This document shows, piece after piece, positions 1 through 9,539 of a stretch of DNA of 64,000 nucleotides. This DNA comes from DASWLF01 sp963768765. GTDB lineage: Bacteria; Desulfobacterota; Desulfobaccia; Desulfobaccales; 0-14-0-80-60-11. Numbering within the stretch: the first letter of the stretch is position 1; each line of letters opens with the position of its first letter. The stretch is taken from the NCBI GenBank assembly GCA_963768765.1, contig CAVYJK010000020.1, forward strand, positions 259,443 to 323,442, read 5' to 3'. The notes below the pieces were generated by a model, which did not search any database, was not told the DNA's origin, and worked only from the letters and a program-made list of their open reading frames with translations. Position numbers and translations under genes: made by a program.

Positions 1-962
1 TCCAGCACTGTCTGGTCTCCGCTTTCGAATCCTGCCACCAGGAGGCGGCAGCCGGCCTGCTTCATCTTCACCATGATTTCATAACGGAGATTGACCCTGG
101 CTTCACAGGTCCAGGTAACGATCAGGCCCCGGCGGATGATCTCGTCGCAGATCCGGGCGACGAAATCCTGGTCGGCCGTGAAGTTGTCGTCATCTATCAA
201 GATCTCCCGGACTTCCGGAAACTCACGGCGGATATAGTCGAGCTCGTCCACGAAATGGGATACCGAGCGGTGCCGGTAGCGCCGTCCGAACATGACCTGG
301 GGATACACGCAGTAGAAGCAACGATTCGGGCATCCCCGGCCCGCAAAGATGGAGATCACCGGATTGCGGCAGTGGGCGTAAAAGTAGTTGGCAATATTAA
401 GATGCTTTTGGTAAACGCTGCTCACAAAAGGGAGCTCGTCGAGATCTTCGGCGAAGGGTCGGTCCGGGTTGTGCACGATGCGGCTTTTGCGGCGGAAGCT
501 GATGCCGGTGACGTCCTCCCAGCGCTCCGGCTCCTCGGCCAGTTCGCACAAGGTCCAGTCGTACTCCCTCCTCGCTACCACGTCCACCGCGAGGCTGAGG
601 GCCAGGGTTTCATCCGGCAGGGCGCTGGGATGGGTGCCCACCAGCACGGCCAGAGGCGGTACGGGAAACCAGGACTTGACCGTCTCCAGGGCCCGAACGT
701 CTGAATCGATGCTGGGGGTGGAGGTGTCGCAGACCACCATGCCGGGTGCAAACTCCTCAATTCTTTGACGCCGGTCCCCCAGTTCTTGGCCCTCGGCCGG
801 AAAGTCGAGGAACATCACCTCGTGTCCCCGCTTCTCCAACAATCCCGCGGCATGCGCCAGCCACAGGGGATAATAAATGGTGCCGCTCTTGGTCACCGCC
901 GGGCTGCGGGAACTGCGGGAGAACTTGGGCAGAAAGGGGGGATTAATCAGAAGGACTTTCAT
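1..962 (-). CDS. B12-binding radical SAM protein (C-terminus beyond window)
   Basis: The reverse-strand frame opens at an ATG at 962 (MKVLLINPPF) and is still open at base 1, so about 320 N-terminal residues are visible. The first ~150 residues look like a cobalamin-binding Rossmann domain, with the MKVLLINPP start and a VLVGTHPSALP segment. The radical SAM core follows, with the iron-sulfur motif CPNRCFYC (CxxxCxxC) after an FAGRG lead-in, then an IDDDNFT strand and an AGFESG strand. Such enzymes cleave SAM and often methylate unactivated carbons or rearrange lipids and sugars. It lies 7 bp after the glycoside-hydrolase-like gene and continues the polysaccharide operon. The substrate cannot be read from the sequence. 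Confidence 0.88.
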   Translation of the reverse strand, partial: MKVLLINPPFLPKFSRSSRSPAVTKSGTIYYPLWLAHAAGLLEKRGHEVMFLDFPAEGQELGDRRQRIEEFAPGMVVCDTSTPSIDSDVRALETVKSWFPVPPLAVLVGTHPSALPDETLALSLAVDVVARREYDWTLCELAEEPERWEDVTGISFRRKSRIVHNPDRPFAEDLDELPFVSSVYQKHLNIANYFYAHCRNPVISIFAGRGCPNRCFYCVYPQVMFGRRYRHRSVSHFVDELDYIRREFPEVREILIDDDNFTADQDFVARICDEIIRRGLIVTWTCEARVNLRYEIMVKMKQAGCRLLVAGFESGDQTVL

Positions 963-969
963 GGTGTAT

Positions 970-2019
970 CTATTTACCAGTGACAAAAATTAGGCGTACG
1001 TCCCACGGGTTCAACGCCAGCCGCCCGCCGGGTACCGGCTTGTCGGGGTGCTTCGGGTCGTTTAGGGTCCAGGGGCCGGGGAGCATGGCAGCCTCAATTT
1101 TTTGCAGCCCCGGGTTACAGACAATTAGCAACGTGCGGTCGTCCTTCCTCCAGGCCGCCGCGTGCGGATGATTGGTATAGGTTTTCGGGTCAACTTGCTC
1201 CCCAGCCAGATACTCCCTCATCCCTTTCAGTTCGCCTATCAGAGCCGCAACATGACCCAAGTTTCTATACTCTACGGGTAAGGTCTGGAAGGAGAAGAAA
1301 AAAACGCCCCTGGCCCCCTTCATCACCCCGTAAAAGGCCATGAACCGCATCTCCTCAGTGGTGGGGTGGCGGTTATCCCGCCGTCTCTTGTCAAATTGGA
1401 GATAGTGGTTCCAGTTAAAGGTTTGGACCAGGACGCAAAAGGGGTTCTTTGCCTCCAGGAACTGGTCAATCCGGCGAATCTCAGAGCCCAGATCTTGATG
1501 GGGAAAAGGCTGGTCCTTGACCGGATATGTATATGCAAAGACCCTGTCTGCCAGGGCGGCAAAGGGGGTGGCGTCGGTGGCGATGACCAGGGGGTGGCCG
1601 GCATCCTCCCGCCGGATAGCCGCGGCGATCCCCGCCACCTGATTAAGCATGGCCATCTTCGGCTCGTCGCACAGATACCAGGCCCACAGCGCAGGATGGG
1701 CCCGGAACCGGCGCACCCGCTCCACCACTTTGGAGACCGTGTAATTCTCCTGGCGCTCAAAGCCCACCATCACCTTCAGGCCCAGGTGGTGAGCCTCATC
1801 CAAATATGCAGCCAATTCGTCGTCCTTGTCCCGGCCTTCCTCGAAGCGGTAGTTGTGCACCACCTCGAATCCCTTCATCTTGCCAAGATACAGCAGGTCC
1901 CGAGGGACCGCGAACACGCCCAGGGGCAATCGCTCCCTGCCGGGGGGGGACACCTCCCCCATGGCCAGCCTGGTTGGCGTTAACGCCAGGGCGCCCAGGA
2001 GAACAAGGGATAGCAGCAA
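970..2019 (-). CDS. secreted glycoside-hydrolase-like TIM-barrel protein
   Basis: 349 aa. The N-terminus (MLLSLVLLGALALTPTRLAMG) is a signal peptide, so the protein is exported. The body resembles clan-A-like TIM-barrel glycosidases: HNYRFEEG, LGLKVMVGFERQ, and the motif WAWYLCDEP, where the DEP acid sits where the acid/base residue is expected. A second acidic strand comes near the end of the barrel (GVFFFSFQTLP). The C-terminus is a small beta domain (RTLLIVCNPG). A role trimming or degrading the polysaccharide made by this locus is inference from position. The exact GH family is not recognised. Confidence 0.65.
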   Translation of the reverse strand: MLLSLVLLGALALTPTRLAMGEVSPPGRERLPLGVFAVPRDLLYLGKMKGFEVVHNYRFEEGRDKDDELAAYLDEAHHLGLKVMVGFERQENYTVSKVVERVRRFRAHPALWAWYLCDEPKMAMLNQVAGIAAAIRREDAGHPLVIATDATPFAALADRVFAYTYPVKDQPFPHQDLGSEIRRIDQFLEAKNPFCVLVQTFNWNHYLQFDKRRRDNRHPTTEEMRFMAFYGVMKGARGVFFFSFQTLPVEYRNLGHVAALIGELKGMREYLAGEQVDPKTYTNHPHAAAWRKDDRTLLIVCNPGLQKIEAAMLPGPWTLNDPKHPDKPVPGGRLALNPWDVRLIFVTGK

Positions 2020-2243
2020 TGTCAGCTTAGGCAGCGGTTCCTCTAGTTTAAGGGAATCTCTGATTTGTCATTGGGAAGAAACACCTTTGGGTTAAGCACG
2101 ATAGGGTTGGCCGTGGGAGGTGCGGCAATGGCTTTGATGGAAATATCTTGACTTAACCGGCAGAGATCTCTTGGAAACTGAGAAAGCAGGGCGTCCGTCA
2201 TGATAGAGATCGGCCTATGCGGTCGAAAACCAGAGAAAAATAA

Positions 2244-3368
2244 TTAGTTGCATGGCTCCAGGGCCAGAACGGTATGAATAGACGAACGCACCAGGTCCAC
2301 TGAAATTCCCTCTAAGCAGCGAACCCGGTCGAAGGGGCAGACCGTCTGCCAACAGGGGGTGCAGAAGGAGCGCCCCTGGACCATTACCGCCTTGTTGGAA
2401 CGGACGCCAAACAGGGCGGCCTCCTGGGGCCCGTAGAGCACCAGGCAGCGGGCCCCTGAAGCCGCCGCCAGATGAGCCGGGCCGCTGTCATTGCCAAGGA
2501 AGAGTTCCGCCCGATTACACAACGCCGCCAGTTCCCCTAAGGAAAGCTCCCCGGCAAAAAAATTTAGGGGAAAAGGAGTCGGGCCGTATTGGCGAAGGGT
2601 AACCATGTCCTCAGGGCCACCAACCAGGCAAATCTCCAGGTTTAGGTCCTGGTAAAGATGGGTGCAGATTTCCTTCCAGCGATCCCAAGGCCAGGCGCGG
2701 GGAGCCCACTTCCCAAAGGGATGAAACACGGCCAGTCGCTTCCCTTCAATGCCTTTGGACCGGAGCTTAGGCGCCAGCAAATCCTGCCATTCCCGCCGCA
2801 CCTTCAAGCGCGGCCCATCTGGCAAATCGATGCCCAGGGGCCGCATCATCCTGCGGAAAGTATCATACTGGTGCTCCCGGGATGACGGCGCTGGCAACCC
2901 GAGATAATAAAGCGGCCCCCAGCGCAGGCGGCTGCGGCGCGGCAGGCCGCAGAGAAATCGGGCTGCACGGTTTTTCCAGGCAGTGTGCACGGCCCGGGCG
3001 CTGCCGCGCAAGTGGATGATAAGATCAGCCTCTTCCTCGAATGATGTCCCCCACTGGTTGCGGGGATCAGCTTCCACAACTCCGAGTGGCTGAAACCGGA
3101 GTTCCGGGGAAAAGGTCTTAAAAAACTCCCGGGCTAATTTTCCTGCGGCAACAGATATCTGAGCCCGGGGCCAGCGTCGGCGCAAGGCTTCAAGAAGTGG
3201 GAGCGTCAGAACCGCATCCCCAAGCCCCCCTGCTTGGAAGACGCTAATGCAATTGTAGTCGGAAGAAGAGGTTCCCAGAAATTCTCTTAGGCGACAGGCA
3301 GCGAACCCAGCCCAGGAGATGGCCGCCCGGCGGATGGCATCCGCATACCATGGCATAAACTTCAACAC
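2244..3368 (-). CDS. glycosyltransferase family 9 (heptosyltransferase-like)
   Basis: 374 aa, GT-B fold. The N-terminal half has the GT9 start (ISVFQAGGLGDAVLTLPLLEALRRRWP). The C-terminal half has the sugar-nucleotide-binding segment VFHPFGKWAPRAWPWDRW, then LVGGPED and the diagnostic FLGNDSGPAHLAAA loop followed by LYGP. GT9 enzymes transfer ADP-heptose or a related sugar onto LPS core or similar acceptors at the cytoplasmic face. A cysteine-bearing tail (FCTPCWQTVCP) is common in this family. The start overlaps the end of the upstream GT2 gene by 7 bp, indicating translational coupling. Confidence 0.9.
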   Translation of the reverse strand: MLKFMPWYADAIRRAAISWAGFAACRLREFLGTSSSDYNCISVFQAGGLGDAVLTLPLLEALRRRWPRAQISVAAGKLAREFFKTFSPELRFQPLGVVEADPRNQWGTSFEEEADLIIHLRGSARAVHTAWKNRAARFLCGLPRRSRLRWGPLYYLGLPAPSSREHQYDTFRRMMRPLGIDLPDGPRLKVRREWQDLLAPKLRSKGIEGKRLAVFHPFGKWAPRAWPWDRWKEICTHLYQDLNLEICLVGGPEDMVTLRQYGPTPFPLNFFAGELSLGELAALCNRAELFLGNDSGPAHLAAASGARCLVLYGPQEAALFGVRSNKAVMVQGRSFCTPCWQTVCPFDRVRCLEGISVDLVRSSIHTVLALEPCN

Positions 3369-4231
3369 CTAAACCTCCGCCTATTGGCCCTTGCCTTAAT
3401 AAACTCGGTGAACCCGACGCAGTTACCCATCACTACGGTGACATGCAGCAAGGTTCTGTGCCACCGCAGAGTTAAAGCATACTGCACTACCCGCAGACAG
3501 GGTTTGGTCAGCGCCCAGACCAGCGTGGCGAGCATCTGGTAATTGGCAAAATCCACCAGATGGCGAGCAAAGAGCGCCCCCTGCCCGCGGCCGTAGGCCA
3601 GAAGCTTTTGGCGCAGTTCCCGGGGCGCCCGATCCACCGGCTCCCGGGGATGGTGAACCACGGCGGCGGGAACGTAAGCGATCCGGCAGTTCCAGTACAT
3701 CATTCTGAAAAAATAGTCCGTTTCCTCTCCCGAGGCCCAGCGGCGGCCGGCGCCGAAACGCTCGTCGAACGGACCGATTTCATCAAACACGGCGCGCCGT
3801 ATGGCGAAATTGCCGCCCAGGAAACGCAGCCAGTCACGCTGACCGAGATGCCGGGGCGTGCCATCATGCACGCGGGCGTAAGGCCGCCCGTCTTCCAGGG
3901 CCAGGATGCGCCCTGCCGCGGCCACCACCTGGGCGTCTTCCTCGAAGCACTTTTCCAGGGCCGGAATATAGCCGGAATCGGGGACCGCATCGTCGTCCAG
4001 AAAAGCAATGACATTGCCTGCCGCGGCGCGCACGCCGGCATTGCGCCCGGCGGCTAGCCCCCGTTCATGGTGAGGTAGGTGGCGGAATCGGAGATCGCCG
4101 GGGATGGGGGCGGGAGTATCCCCTTGATCCACTACCAGCACTTCAAACGCGCCCTTGTGCCCGGCGAGAGCCTCAAGACAGCGCCTCAGCAATTCAGGGC
4201 GGTTGCGGGTACAGACAACGACACTCAGCAT
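3362..4231 (-). CDS. glycosyltransferase family 2
   Basis: 289 aa, GT-A fold. It begins MLSVVVCTRNRPELLRRCLEAL, the nucleotide-binding strand of GT2. The metal-binding DDD triad is in AFLDDDAVPD near residue 75, and the acceptor-side GEE motif is in WASGEETDYFF near residue 165. A C-terminal hydrophobic helix (HRTLLHVTVVMGNCVGF) may touch the membrane. The donor and acceptor sugars are unknown. It lies in the minus-strand polysaccharide operon, overlaps the GT9 gene by 7 bp and is 122 bp from the next upstream gene. Confidence 0.9.
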   Translation of the reverse strand: MLSVVVCTRNRPELLRRCLEALAGHKGAFEVLVVDQGDTPAPIPGDLRFRHLPHHERGLAAGRNAGVRAAAGNVIAFLDDDAVPDSGYIPALEKCFEEDAQVVAAAGRILALEDGRPYARVHDGTPRHLGQRDWLRFLGGNFAIRRAVFDEIGPFDERFGAGRRWASGEETDYFFRMMYWNCRIAYVPAAVVHHPREPVDRAPRELRQKLLAYGRGQGALFARHLVDFANYQMLATLVWALTKPCLRVVQYALTLRWHRTLLHVTVVMGNCVGFTEFIKARANRRRFRC

Positions 4232-4353
4232 TTCGGACTCTTTTTAAATTTTTCCTACCTTATTCAAGACAACCTTTTATCAACGGCAACATCTACCCAA
4301 CGGCTGGAGGGCGTGAGATTTTACTTCCGGTGGGAATTTGGCGCCAATTTGCT

Positions 4354-5751
4354 TTATCCGGCTTTTTGTTGGGACAGCAGCCGTTTCAGCCGCAGCCAAT
4401 GGGGGATAAGGCTATGGCCGAAAGGCAAGGCCTTGATCGTATCCTTTGCCAGCTCGAAAAAGGCCTTTGTCGGAGAGGTCCTGATGAAAACCAGGAACTT
4501 GAACAAGCGTTGGGCCAGGCGTATCTGCCAGGCGGGAAAGCCGGGCAGGCGCAGCACGCTGCCGGCGAAGTAGCTGGCCGCGGCGCCGTTTTGGCGCACC
4601 AGGCCGCGCTCATAGCAGGAGTCCCCCAGCGCCGTTCCCCGAAACGGGTAATAGACCGTCATCTGCACCTGGTCCGGACGGATACGGCGGTTGAGGGCCA
4701 CGGTCTTCAGGTAGTCGGGCCAGCGTTCGCCGGGAACCCCCACCATGTTAAACGTGGATAGGCGCAGGCCCGCGGCCCGGATGGTATCTGCAGCGCGAAT
4801 AATGGCCTCATCGCTCATGCCCCGGTTGAGCACGGTGCGGCGCAGCTCTTCATTGCCGCTCTCACACCCCAAGGCCACGGTATCGCAGCCGCCGTCCTTG
4901 AGGAGACGGCAGCCCTCCGGCGTCACAGTTTCCGGCCGGGTGTTGCAGTGGAAGGGCCGCCCCACTGAACTGCGGTAGCCTTTCAGGAATGTGGCCAGCC
5001 ACCGGGGATTCTTGGTAAAGGTGTCATCATCGAAATTCAGATATGGGGGCTGAAACAGGGAAACATATTGCACCGCGCGCCGTACCGCCCGCTCGGGGGA
5101 AAGAAAGCGTAACTTGACCGTTCCCAGGCGCTTCTTGTAAGCGGCATTGCAGCAGTAGCTGCAGTTATACGGGCATCCCCGGGAAAACATCAGGCCGGGA
5201 TAGTTCAGCACCACTTCCCGAGGATAGAGGTCATAGGCCGGCTCGGCCAGGGCGTCCAGATCGGCGGGGATAGGCGCCGCCCCCGCCGGGACGATTCCTC
5301 CCGAGGGTGAGCGCGTCCAGACGCCGGGCAGACCGGCAAACGACTCCCGGTGCGCAGCGCGCCTGGAAAGGGCGGCGATGACCCCCTCTCCTTCCCCCAC
5401 TACGAACCCATCGAAGGCATCGGTACCGGCCAAGGCTTCGGGGAAAAGGGAACAGTGGGGACCCCCGCCCACCACGGGAATGGCGCAACGTTGCCGCAAA
5501 GCCCGGGCCGCGGCCATCGCAAACTCCCATTGGTTGGAATACACGGAGATGCCCGCCAGGATATAGTTTTCCTCCGCGGCTTTTTCAAGCCACTGCCCGG
5601 AATGGTAAGAGCCGGAATCAAGCACCACAATATCCGGGGTGAACCCCGCGGCGCGCAGCGTCCCGGCCAGGGAGGCCAGGCCATGATTGACGTAGACTAC
5701 GGTATCCTGCATCGCCACGTTAAGCTGTAGCAGAAGCACCCTGGCGGTCAT
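4354..5751 (-). CDS. B12-binding radical SAM protein
   Basis: 465 aa from the ATG at 5751, chosen because it forms an ATGA overlap with the upstream GT2 stop and starts MTARVLLLQLN. A longer frame reaches 5904 but lies inside that GT2 gene. Residues 1-150 form a cobalamin-binding domain (VVLDSGSYHSG, then VVGGGPHCSLFPEAL, VVGEGEG). The radical SAM core has FSRGCPYNCSYCC (CxxxCxxC), FDDDTFTKNP, and the CESGNEELRR strand. It probably methylates or rearranges a glycan or lipid intermediate. It is one of three such enzymes in the locus; the substrate is unknown. Confidence 0.9.
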   Translation of the reverse strand: MTARVLLLQLNVAMQDTVVYVNHGLASLAGTLRAAGFTPDIVVLDSGSYHSGQWLEKAAEENYILAGISVYSNQWEFAMAAARALRQRCAIPVVGGGPHCSLFPEALAGTDAFDGFVVGEGEGVIAALSRRAAHRESFAGLPGVWTRSPSGGIVPAGAAPIPADLDALAEPAYDLYPREVVLNYPGLMFSRGCPYNCSYCCNAAYKKRLGTVKLRFLSPERAVRRAVQYVSLFQPPYLNFDDDTFTKNPRWLATFLKGYRSSVGRPFHCNTRPETVTPEGCRLLKDGGCDTVALGCESGNEELRRTVLNRGMSDEAIIRAADTIRAAGLRLSTFNMVGVPGERWPDYLKTVALNRRIRPDQVQMTVYYPFRGTALGDSCYERGLVRQNGAAASYFAGSVLRLPGFPAWQIRLAQRLFKFLVFIRTSPTKAFFELAKDTIKALPFGHSLIPHWLRLKRLLSQQKAG

Positions 5752-6695
5752 CGCACCCACCTCCAGGGCACGAGGCTGCGCAACAGATGCCATAGTCTCT
5801 TCGGGCTGGGGGAGATAGCCAGGGAGCGCCAGAACAACCGCCGCGCCTCTGCCTTTCTTCCGGCGAGAAGAAGATTGCGCCCCTGCCCGGAGCAGACCAG
5901 ACACTCCAGAAGCCGCTGGTGCCGTGGCGTGGTCAAAGAGGCGGCAATCCGGTCATAGGTTTCCTGCGACCATCTAATCTCTTGTCCTTTGCGGCGCAAC
6001 TTTCCCACCTCTCGCGCTACCATCCCCATAAGAATCTGTTGATGTGATTTTGCAACAGATATACTTTCCGGGTTGATGCGGTAACGGTATAGCGGCAGGT
6101 CGAGGTTGTCCACCATATGGCGCTCCGAAATGCGCAGAAAGAGATCGTAATCTTCGGCATAACGGTATTCCTCGTAATACATCCCTTCTATTTTAAAGAT
6201 TTCAGAACGGAACATAACCGAACCGTGCGCAAACTGGTTGTTGCGCCGCATTCTGCGTCTGAGGGTCTCCGGCTGCGTCAAGATGCGATGACGGTGTAAT
6301 ACTTTTCCCTGTGGATCGATGAGGAGGCAGTCGGTACCCAGGAGCTTCAGTTCGGGATGGGCAAAGAAACAGGATACCTGTTGTTCGAAGCGCTCCGGTT
6401 CGGAGATATCATCCGAGTCTTGCCGGGCAAGGAAAACGCCGCGTGCCAGGCGGATGAGGCGGTTGAGTGACACGGTCAGGCCGGCGTTTTCCTGGCGGAT
6501 AAACCGGATGCGCCCATCGCGCCGCGCCACCGCGTCGAGGGCGGCAGCCGTCTCCGGTCCCGAACCATCATCCATTATCAGGAACTCAAAGTTGTCATAA
6601 GTCTGGCGAAGAATGCTCTCCACCGCGAGATCGAGGTATTCCGGGCGTTCGTTATAGACCGGCATGATCACCGAAACCAGGGGGCGGGAACTCAT
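5748..6695 (-). CDS. glycosyltransferase family 2
   Basis: 315 aa. The GT-A start is VSVIMPVYNERPEYLDLAVESIL; the metal-binding region is FLARQDSDDISEPERF near residue 93, an SDD form of the DXD motif. An acceptor-domain EDYDLFLRISE segment sits near residue 180, matching the ED motif of GT2 enzymes. The C-terminus is basic and helical without membrane segments. ATGA overlaps at both ends tie it translationally to the radical SAM gene downstream and the methyltransferase upstream. The sugar specificity is not visible. Confidence 0.92.
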   Translation of the reverse strand: MSSRPLVSVIMPVYNERPEYLDLAVESILRQTYDNFEFLIMDDGSGPETAAALDAVARRDGRIRFIRQENAGLTVSLNRLIRLARGVFLARQDSDDISEPERFEQQVSCFFAHPELKLLGTDCLLIDPQGKVLHRHRILTQPETLRRRMRRNNQFAHGSVMFRSEIFKIEGMYYEEYRYAEDYDLFLRISERHMVDNLDLPLYRYRINPESISVAKSHQQILMGMVAREVGKLRRKGQEIRWSQETYDRIAASLTTPRHQRLLECLVCSGQGRNLLLAGRKAEARRLFWRSLAISPSPKRLWHLLRSLVPWRWVR

Positions 6696-7411
6696 CTCTG
6701 GTCCTCCGCAACTGCTTCAATGCGATACTCGCCCCAGCGCGCCTCGAGGAAACGTACCTGCCAGCCCGCGGCGGCAAGTTCTCCCAGGATATCTTTTTGC
6801 CGGTGCTCGATGCAGTGCGTCGGATCCAGCCGGGTATCCAGACCGAGCTCCTGGGCGTAGGGAACCAGCCAGTGCCGCTCGTATTGAGGCACGCGCAGCA
6901 GCAACAGCTTCGGCCGGAGGCGCGTGCGCAAGGACCGCAGGAACTCTTCCCGGCCGTCAAGGTGCTCCAGCACATTGGACAGGACGATCACGTCCGCCGG
7001 CGGCAGCTCAGTCGTTAGCGCATCGGCGCAGACAAACTCCGCGCCCGCGCCTGCACACCGCGCCCGTGCCTGCATAATGCTTTTGGAGTCCTTGTCAATG
7101 CCGATGACCCTGGCCCCGGTCAGTTGCGCAATGTCCGCAGCCACCGCGCCGCTACCGGAGCCGATGTCCAGTACGGTCTGTCCCCGGAAAATGCGCTGCA
7201 CGAAAAAATCGTGATAATCGGTGAGCCGGTGCTTCGGATGCAGGCCGTCCGGCGCATCCCACAGGGCCAGATAATCCACCGAAGATTCCAGAGCCCGTAT
7301 CCTCCGCAGCAGGAAGCGCACCACGGCCCGGCGCCCCGCGGCGAAAGAAGCCAGTACGAAGGGAAGCTCTTTGAAAAACCGCTTTCTCCCTAACCGCGGC
7401 AATGGGTTCAT
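6692..7411 (-). CDS. class I SAM-dependent methyltransferase
   Basis: 239 aa from the ATG at 7411, which forms an ATGA overlap with the preceding glycosyltransferase; a longer frame to 7453 is less likely. Motif I is VLDIGSGSGAVAADIA, motif II follows in ARVIGIDKDSKSI, and the motif IV region is ADVIVLSNVLEHLDGREEF, all typical of Methyltransf_11/23 proteins. It probably methylates a sugar, a lipid intermediate or the chain end of the polysaccharide; in some O-antigen systems terminal methylation sets chain length. The acceptor is unknown. Confidence 0.9.
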   Translation of the reverse strand: MNPLPRLGRKRFFKELPFVLASFAAGRRAVVRFLLRRIRALESSVDYLALWDAPDGLHPKHRLTDYHDFFVQRIFRGQTVLDIGSGSGAVAADIAQLTGARVIGIDKDSKSIMQARARCAGAGAEFVCADALTTELPPADVIVLSNVLEHLDGREEFLRSLRTRLRPKLLLLRVPQYERHWLVPYAQELGLDTRLDPTHCIEHRQKDILGELAAAGWQVRFLEARWGEYRIEAVAEDQR

Positions 7412-8475
7412 CCGCACATCCCTGCGAATATCTTCTCGTGGCGGCCTTTCCAAATCCGGACATCAAACTGTTCGAGACAACGCCGGCGGGCCGCGGCTGA
7501 CAGGCTGTCCCGCAACCGCACCGCTTCCAGCATCGCGGCTGCATAAAATTCAGAATCAGGATAAACGAACCTTTCCCAGCTTTTCTCCACTGCCACGGCG
7601 ATGCCGGTGTCGCCAACCAGCTCCGGAGTGCCGCCACAGGCCAGATGCACCACCGGCAGGCCGCAGGACATCGCCTCCAAGACGGCGCTGGGACAATTGT
7701 CATTGAACTGGGTGTTCAGGTAGATGTTTCCCTGCCGGTACAGCGCGGGGGCCTGTTCATAGAGGTATGCCCCGAGGCAACTCACCCCAGGGCCTGCCCT
7801 GGCAATCACTGCCATCAGGGCCGGAGCAAGGAATCCGGCTATGATCAGCCGCGATCCAGGCAGTTGGGCCCGTACCTGGGTGAAGGCTTCGAGCACAAGG
7901 GCCAGGCGGGTTGCTTTGACTTCGTGGTAGAAATTGCCGGTCGCCAGAAAGACCGGGGCAGACGGGTCAAAGGAGCGCTTTGGCTCCGGATAGAAAAACG
8001 CGGTATCCACGGGATTATGCAAGATCTCATGGGGGCAAGGAGGTTCTCCCAGGAACCGCAGGGCCGATTCTTCGCAAAAGAAGCTCTGGAAAATAATATG
8101 GTCCGCGGTCCGGTAATAACCGGCCAGATGCCGTTCATTCGCCGCGGCGTAATCGGTTCCATACCAGCCGGGATAGTAAACTCCGTTCTGGTTCACCACC
8201 AGCTTGACGCCGCGCTGCTGTTCGCGGCGGCAGTACCACAGGGGGATGTGCCCGCTGCAGACATAAATGATGCCGTTGCTAAAAGGCGAATTACCAAATA
8301 GCTGCGAGAGCTTGCGGGCCTTTAGGTAGGCCGCGGTCGTCCTGCCCCGGCGGATGAAGCCGAAAGAAGGCATTACCGGCTTCGGGTTGAAGGGAGCGAC
8401 GTCCTTCAGAGTGGCAAGGGCATAATAACCGAGGCGTTCCACGGCGCGCTGTAACCTCTCTCGGGAGATATTCAT
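7408..8475 (-). CDS. glycosyltransferase family 4 (group 1)
   Basis: 355 aa, GT-B fold. The N-terminal acceptor domain has IIYVCSGHIPLWYCRREQQ. The C-terminal Glycos_transf_1 domain has FLATGNFYHEVKATRLALVLEAF, an RLIIAGFL strand, and the donor-binding segment PSAVLEAMSCGLPVVHLACGGTPELVG, in which E, GLPV and GG are the GT4 hallmarks. It adds one sugar to the lipid-linked repeat at the inner membrane. It is coupled by ATGA overlaps to the genes on either side. Its C-terminus (HEKIFAGMCG) overlaps the methyltransferase start. Confidence 0.92.
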   Translation of the reverse strand: MNISRERLQRAVERLGYYALATLKDVAPFNPKPVMPSFGFIRRGRTTAAYLKARKLSQLFGNSPFSNGIIYVCSGHIPLWYCRREQQRGVKLVVNQNGVYYPGWYGTDYAAANERHLAGYYRTADHIIFQSFFCEESALRFLGEPPCPHEILHNPVDTAFFYPEPKRSFDPSAPVFLATGNFYHEVKATRLALVLEAFTQVRAQLPGSRLIIAGFLAPALMAVIARAGPGVSCLGAYLYEQAPALYRQGNIYLNTQFNDNCPSAVLEAMSCGLPVVHLACGGTPELVGDTGIAVAVEKSWERFVYPDSEFYAAAMLEAVRLRDSLSAAARRRCLEQFDVRIWKGRHEKIFAGMCG

Positions 8476-9539
8476 ACTGGCCTACCGCTGAACGACCGAG
8501 ACAATTTTCGATTCACCTTCATCAAGAAATCATGGAACTGGAAATAATTTCGTAGCCTTCGATATCGGAAACGCAATGCCAGTGAGTCTCGCAAGTTCAA
8601 AACCTTGCACCCGGTGCAGCCTATCCTTACGGCATGGCCAAAATCCAGATACCTTAGAGCGACAGTGCCGATGTCGTTAACGAGCAGAGCCCTTTGAAAA
8701 GTCTCATAGGAGGCAACAAGGGTCGCCAATTTTTCCGGCACCTCTTCCATCCGCTCGAAGAGAAGGCCACCGTTGCCGATCAGTTCAGGATGTCCGCCGT
8801 CGTTCAGCGCCAAAGCTGGTAATCCACAGTTCAAGGCTTCGAGGAGGGAGTTGGAACAGGGGTCGTTTTGCGACGCGGTCAGGTAGATATCATGCTGCCT
8901 GAGCAGTTGGGCGAGGGCTGCAGACGGCTGCGGCTTCATCCAGCGAATATGTTTAAACTCAAAGGGAGAGTTCCCCACGAAGGTCATATCATAGCGGGAC
9001 CAGTCAAGATGGTTGTCGAGATAGCGGTAAACCGCAAAGCCTTTGCGGAGGTTGCTCGACCAACTGGTGGCGATGATCCTGACCTTGCGGTCCTTCGAGA
9101 AGGACACCCGCCCCATCGGATTGAATATCGTTCGGTCGGGAGCATTGTGGATCACCATCTCATTCCGGGCGGTGATGCCGGTCAGCTCTTTATTTTTGGT
9201 TCGGCACCATTCCGACTGAAAGACAATGCCATCCATATAAGTGTCGCAAATTCCCTTAAGGAGCAGGTCATAGTACTTACCTCGCCCCCGAATCAGGGAC
9301 GTAGGTCCGTCCAACCGGAACAGGTAAACCTTATCAGGACACTTCAGCCTGATATTGTGAAGATGGCCAACCAGATTGAATTGCGAGACTGGATTACCAT
9401 TAAACAGATATATCTCAGCCTCACCGGGTTCGTTGGCATAGACGCCCAACCTCTGAAATTCCGCCCGCAGCGCCTTGAGAAATTGATTCCCGCCGCCGTA
9501 AGGCCCGTCGACGAAATCGTATAAAATGTGGATTTTCAT
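8472..9539 (-). CDS. glycosyltransferase family 4
   Basis: 355 aa. It starts MKIHILYDFVDGPYGGGNQFLKAL, a GT4 N-terminal strand with a glycine-rich acceptor loop. The middle carries VYLFRLDGPTSLIRGRGKYYD. The C-terminal domain shows RIIATSWSSNLRKGFAVYRYLD and the donor-binding DPCSNSLLEALNCGLPALALNDGGHPELIG. The extreme C-terminus is basic (KVNRKLSRSFSGRPV). ATGA overlaps couple it to the GT4 genes on both sides. The donor sugar is unknown. Confidence 0.92.
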   Translation of the reverse strand: MKIHILYDFVDGPYGGGNQFLKALRAEFQRLGVYANEPGEAEIYLFNGNPVSQFNLVGHLHNIRLKCPDKVYLFRLDGPTSLIRGRGKYYDLLLKGICDTYMDGIVFQSEWCRTKNKELTGITARNEMVIHNAPDRTIFNPMGRVSFSKDRKVRIIATSWSSNLRKGFAVYRYLDNHLDWSRYDMTFVGNSPFEFKHIRWMKPQPSAALAQLLRQHDIYLTASQNDPCSNSLLEALNCGLPALALNDGGHPELIGNGGLLFERMEEVPEKLATLVASYETFQRALLVNDIGTVALRYLDFGHAVRIGCTGCKVLNLRDSLALRFRYRRLRNYFQFHDFLMKVNRKLSRSFSGRPV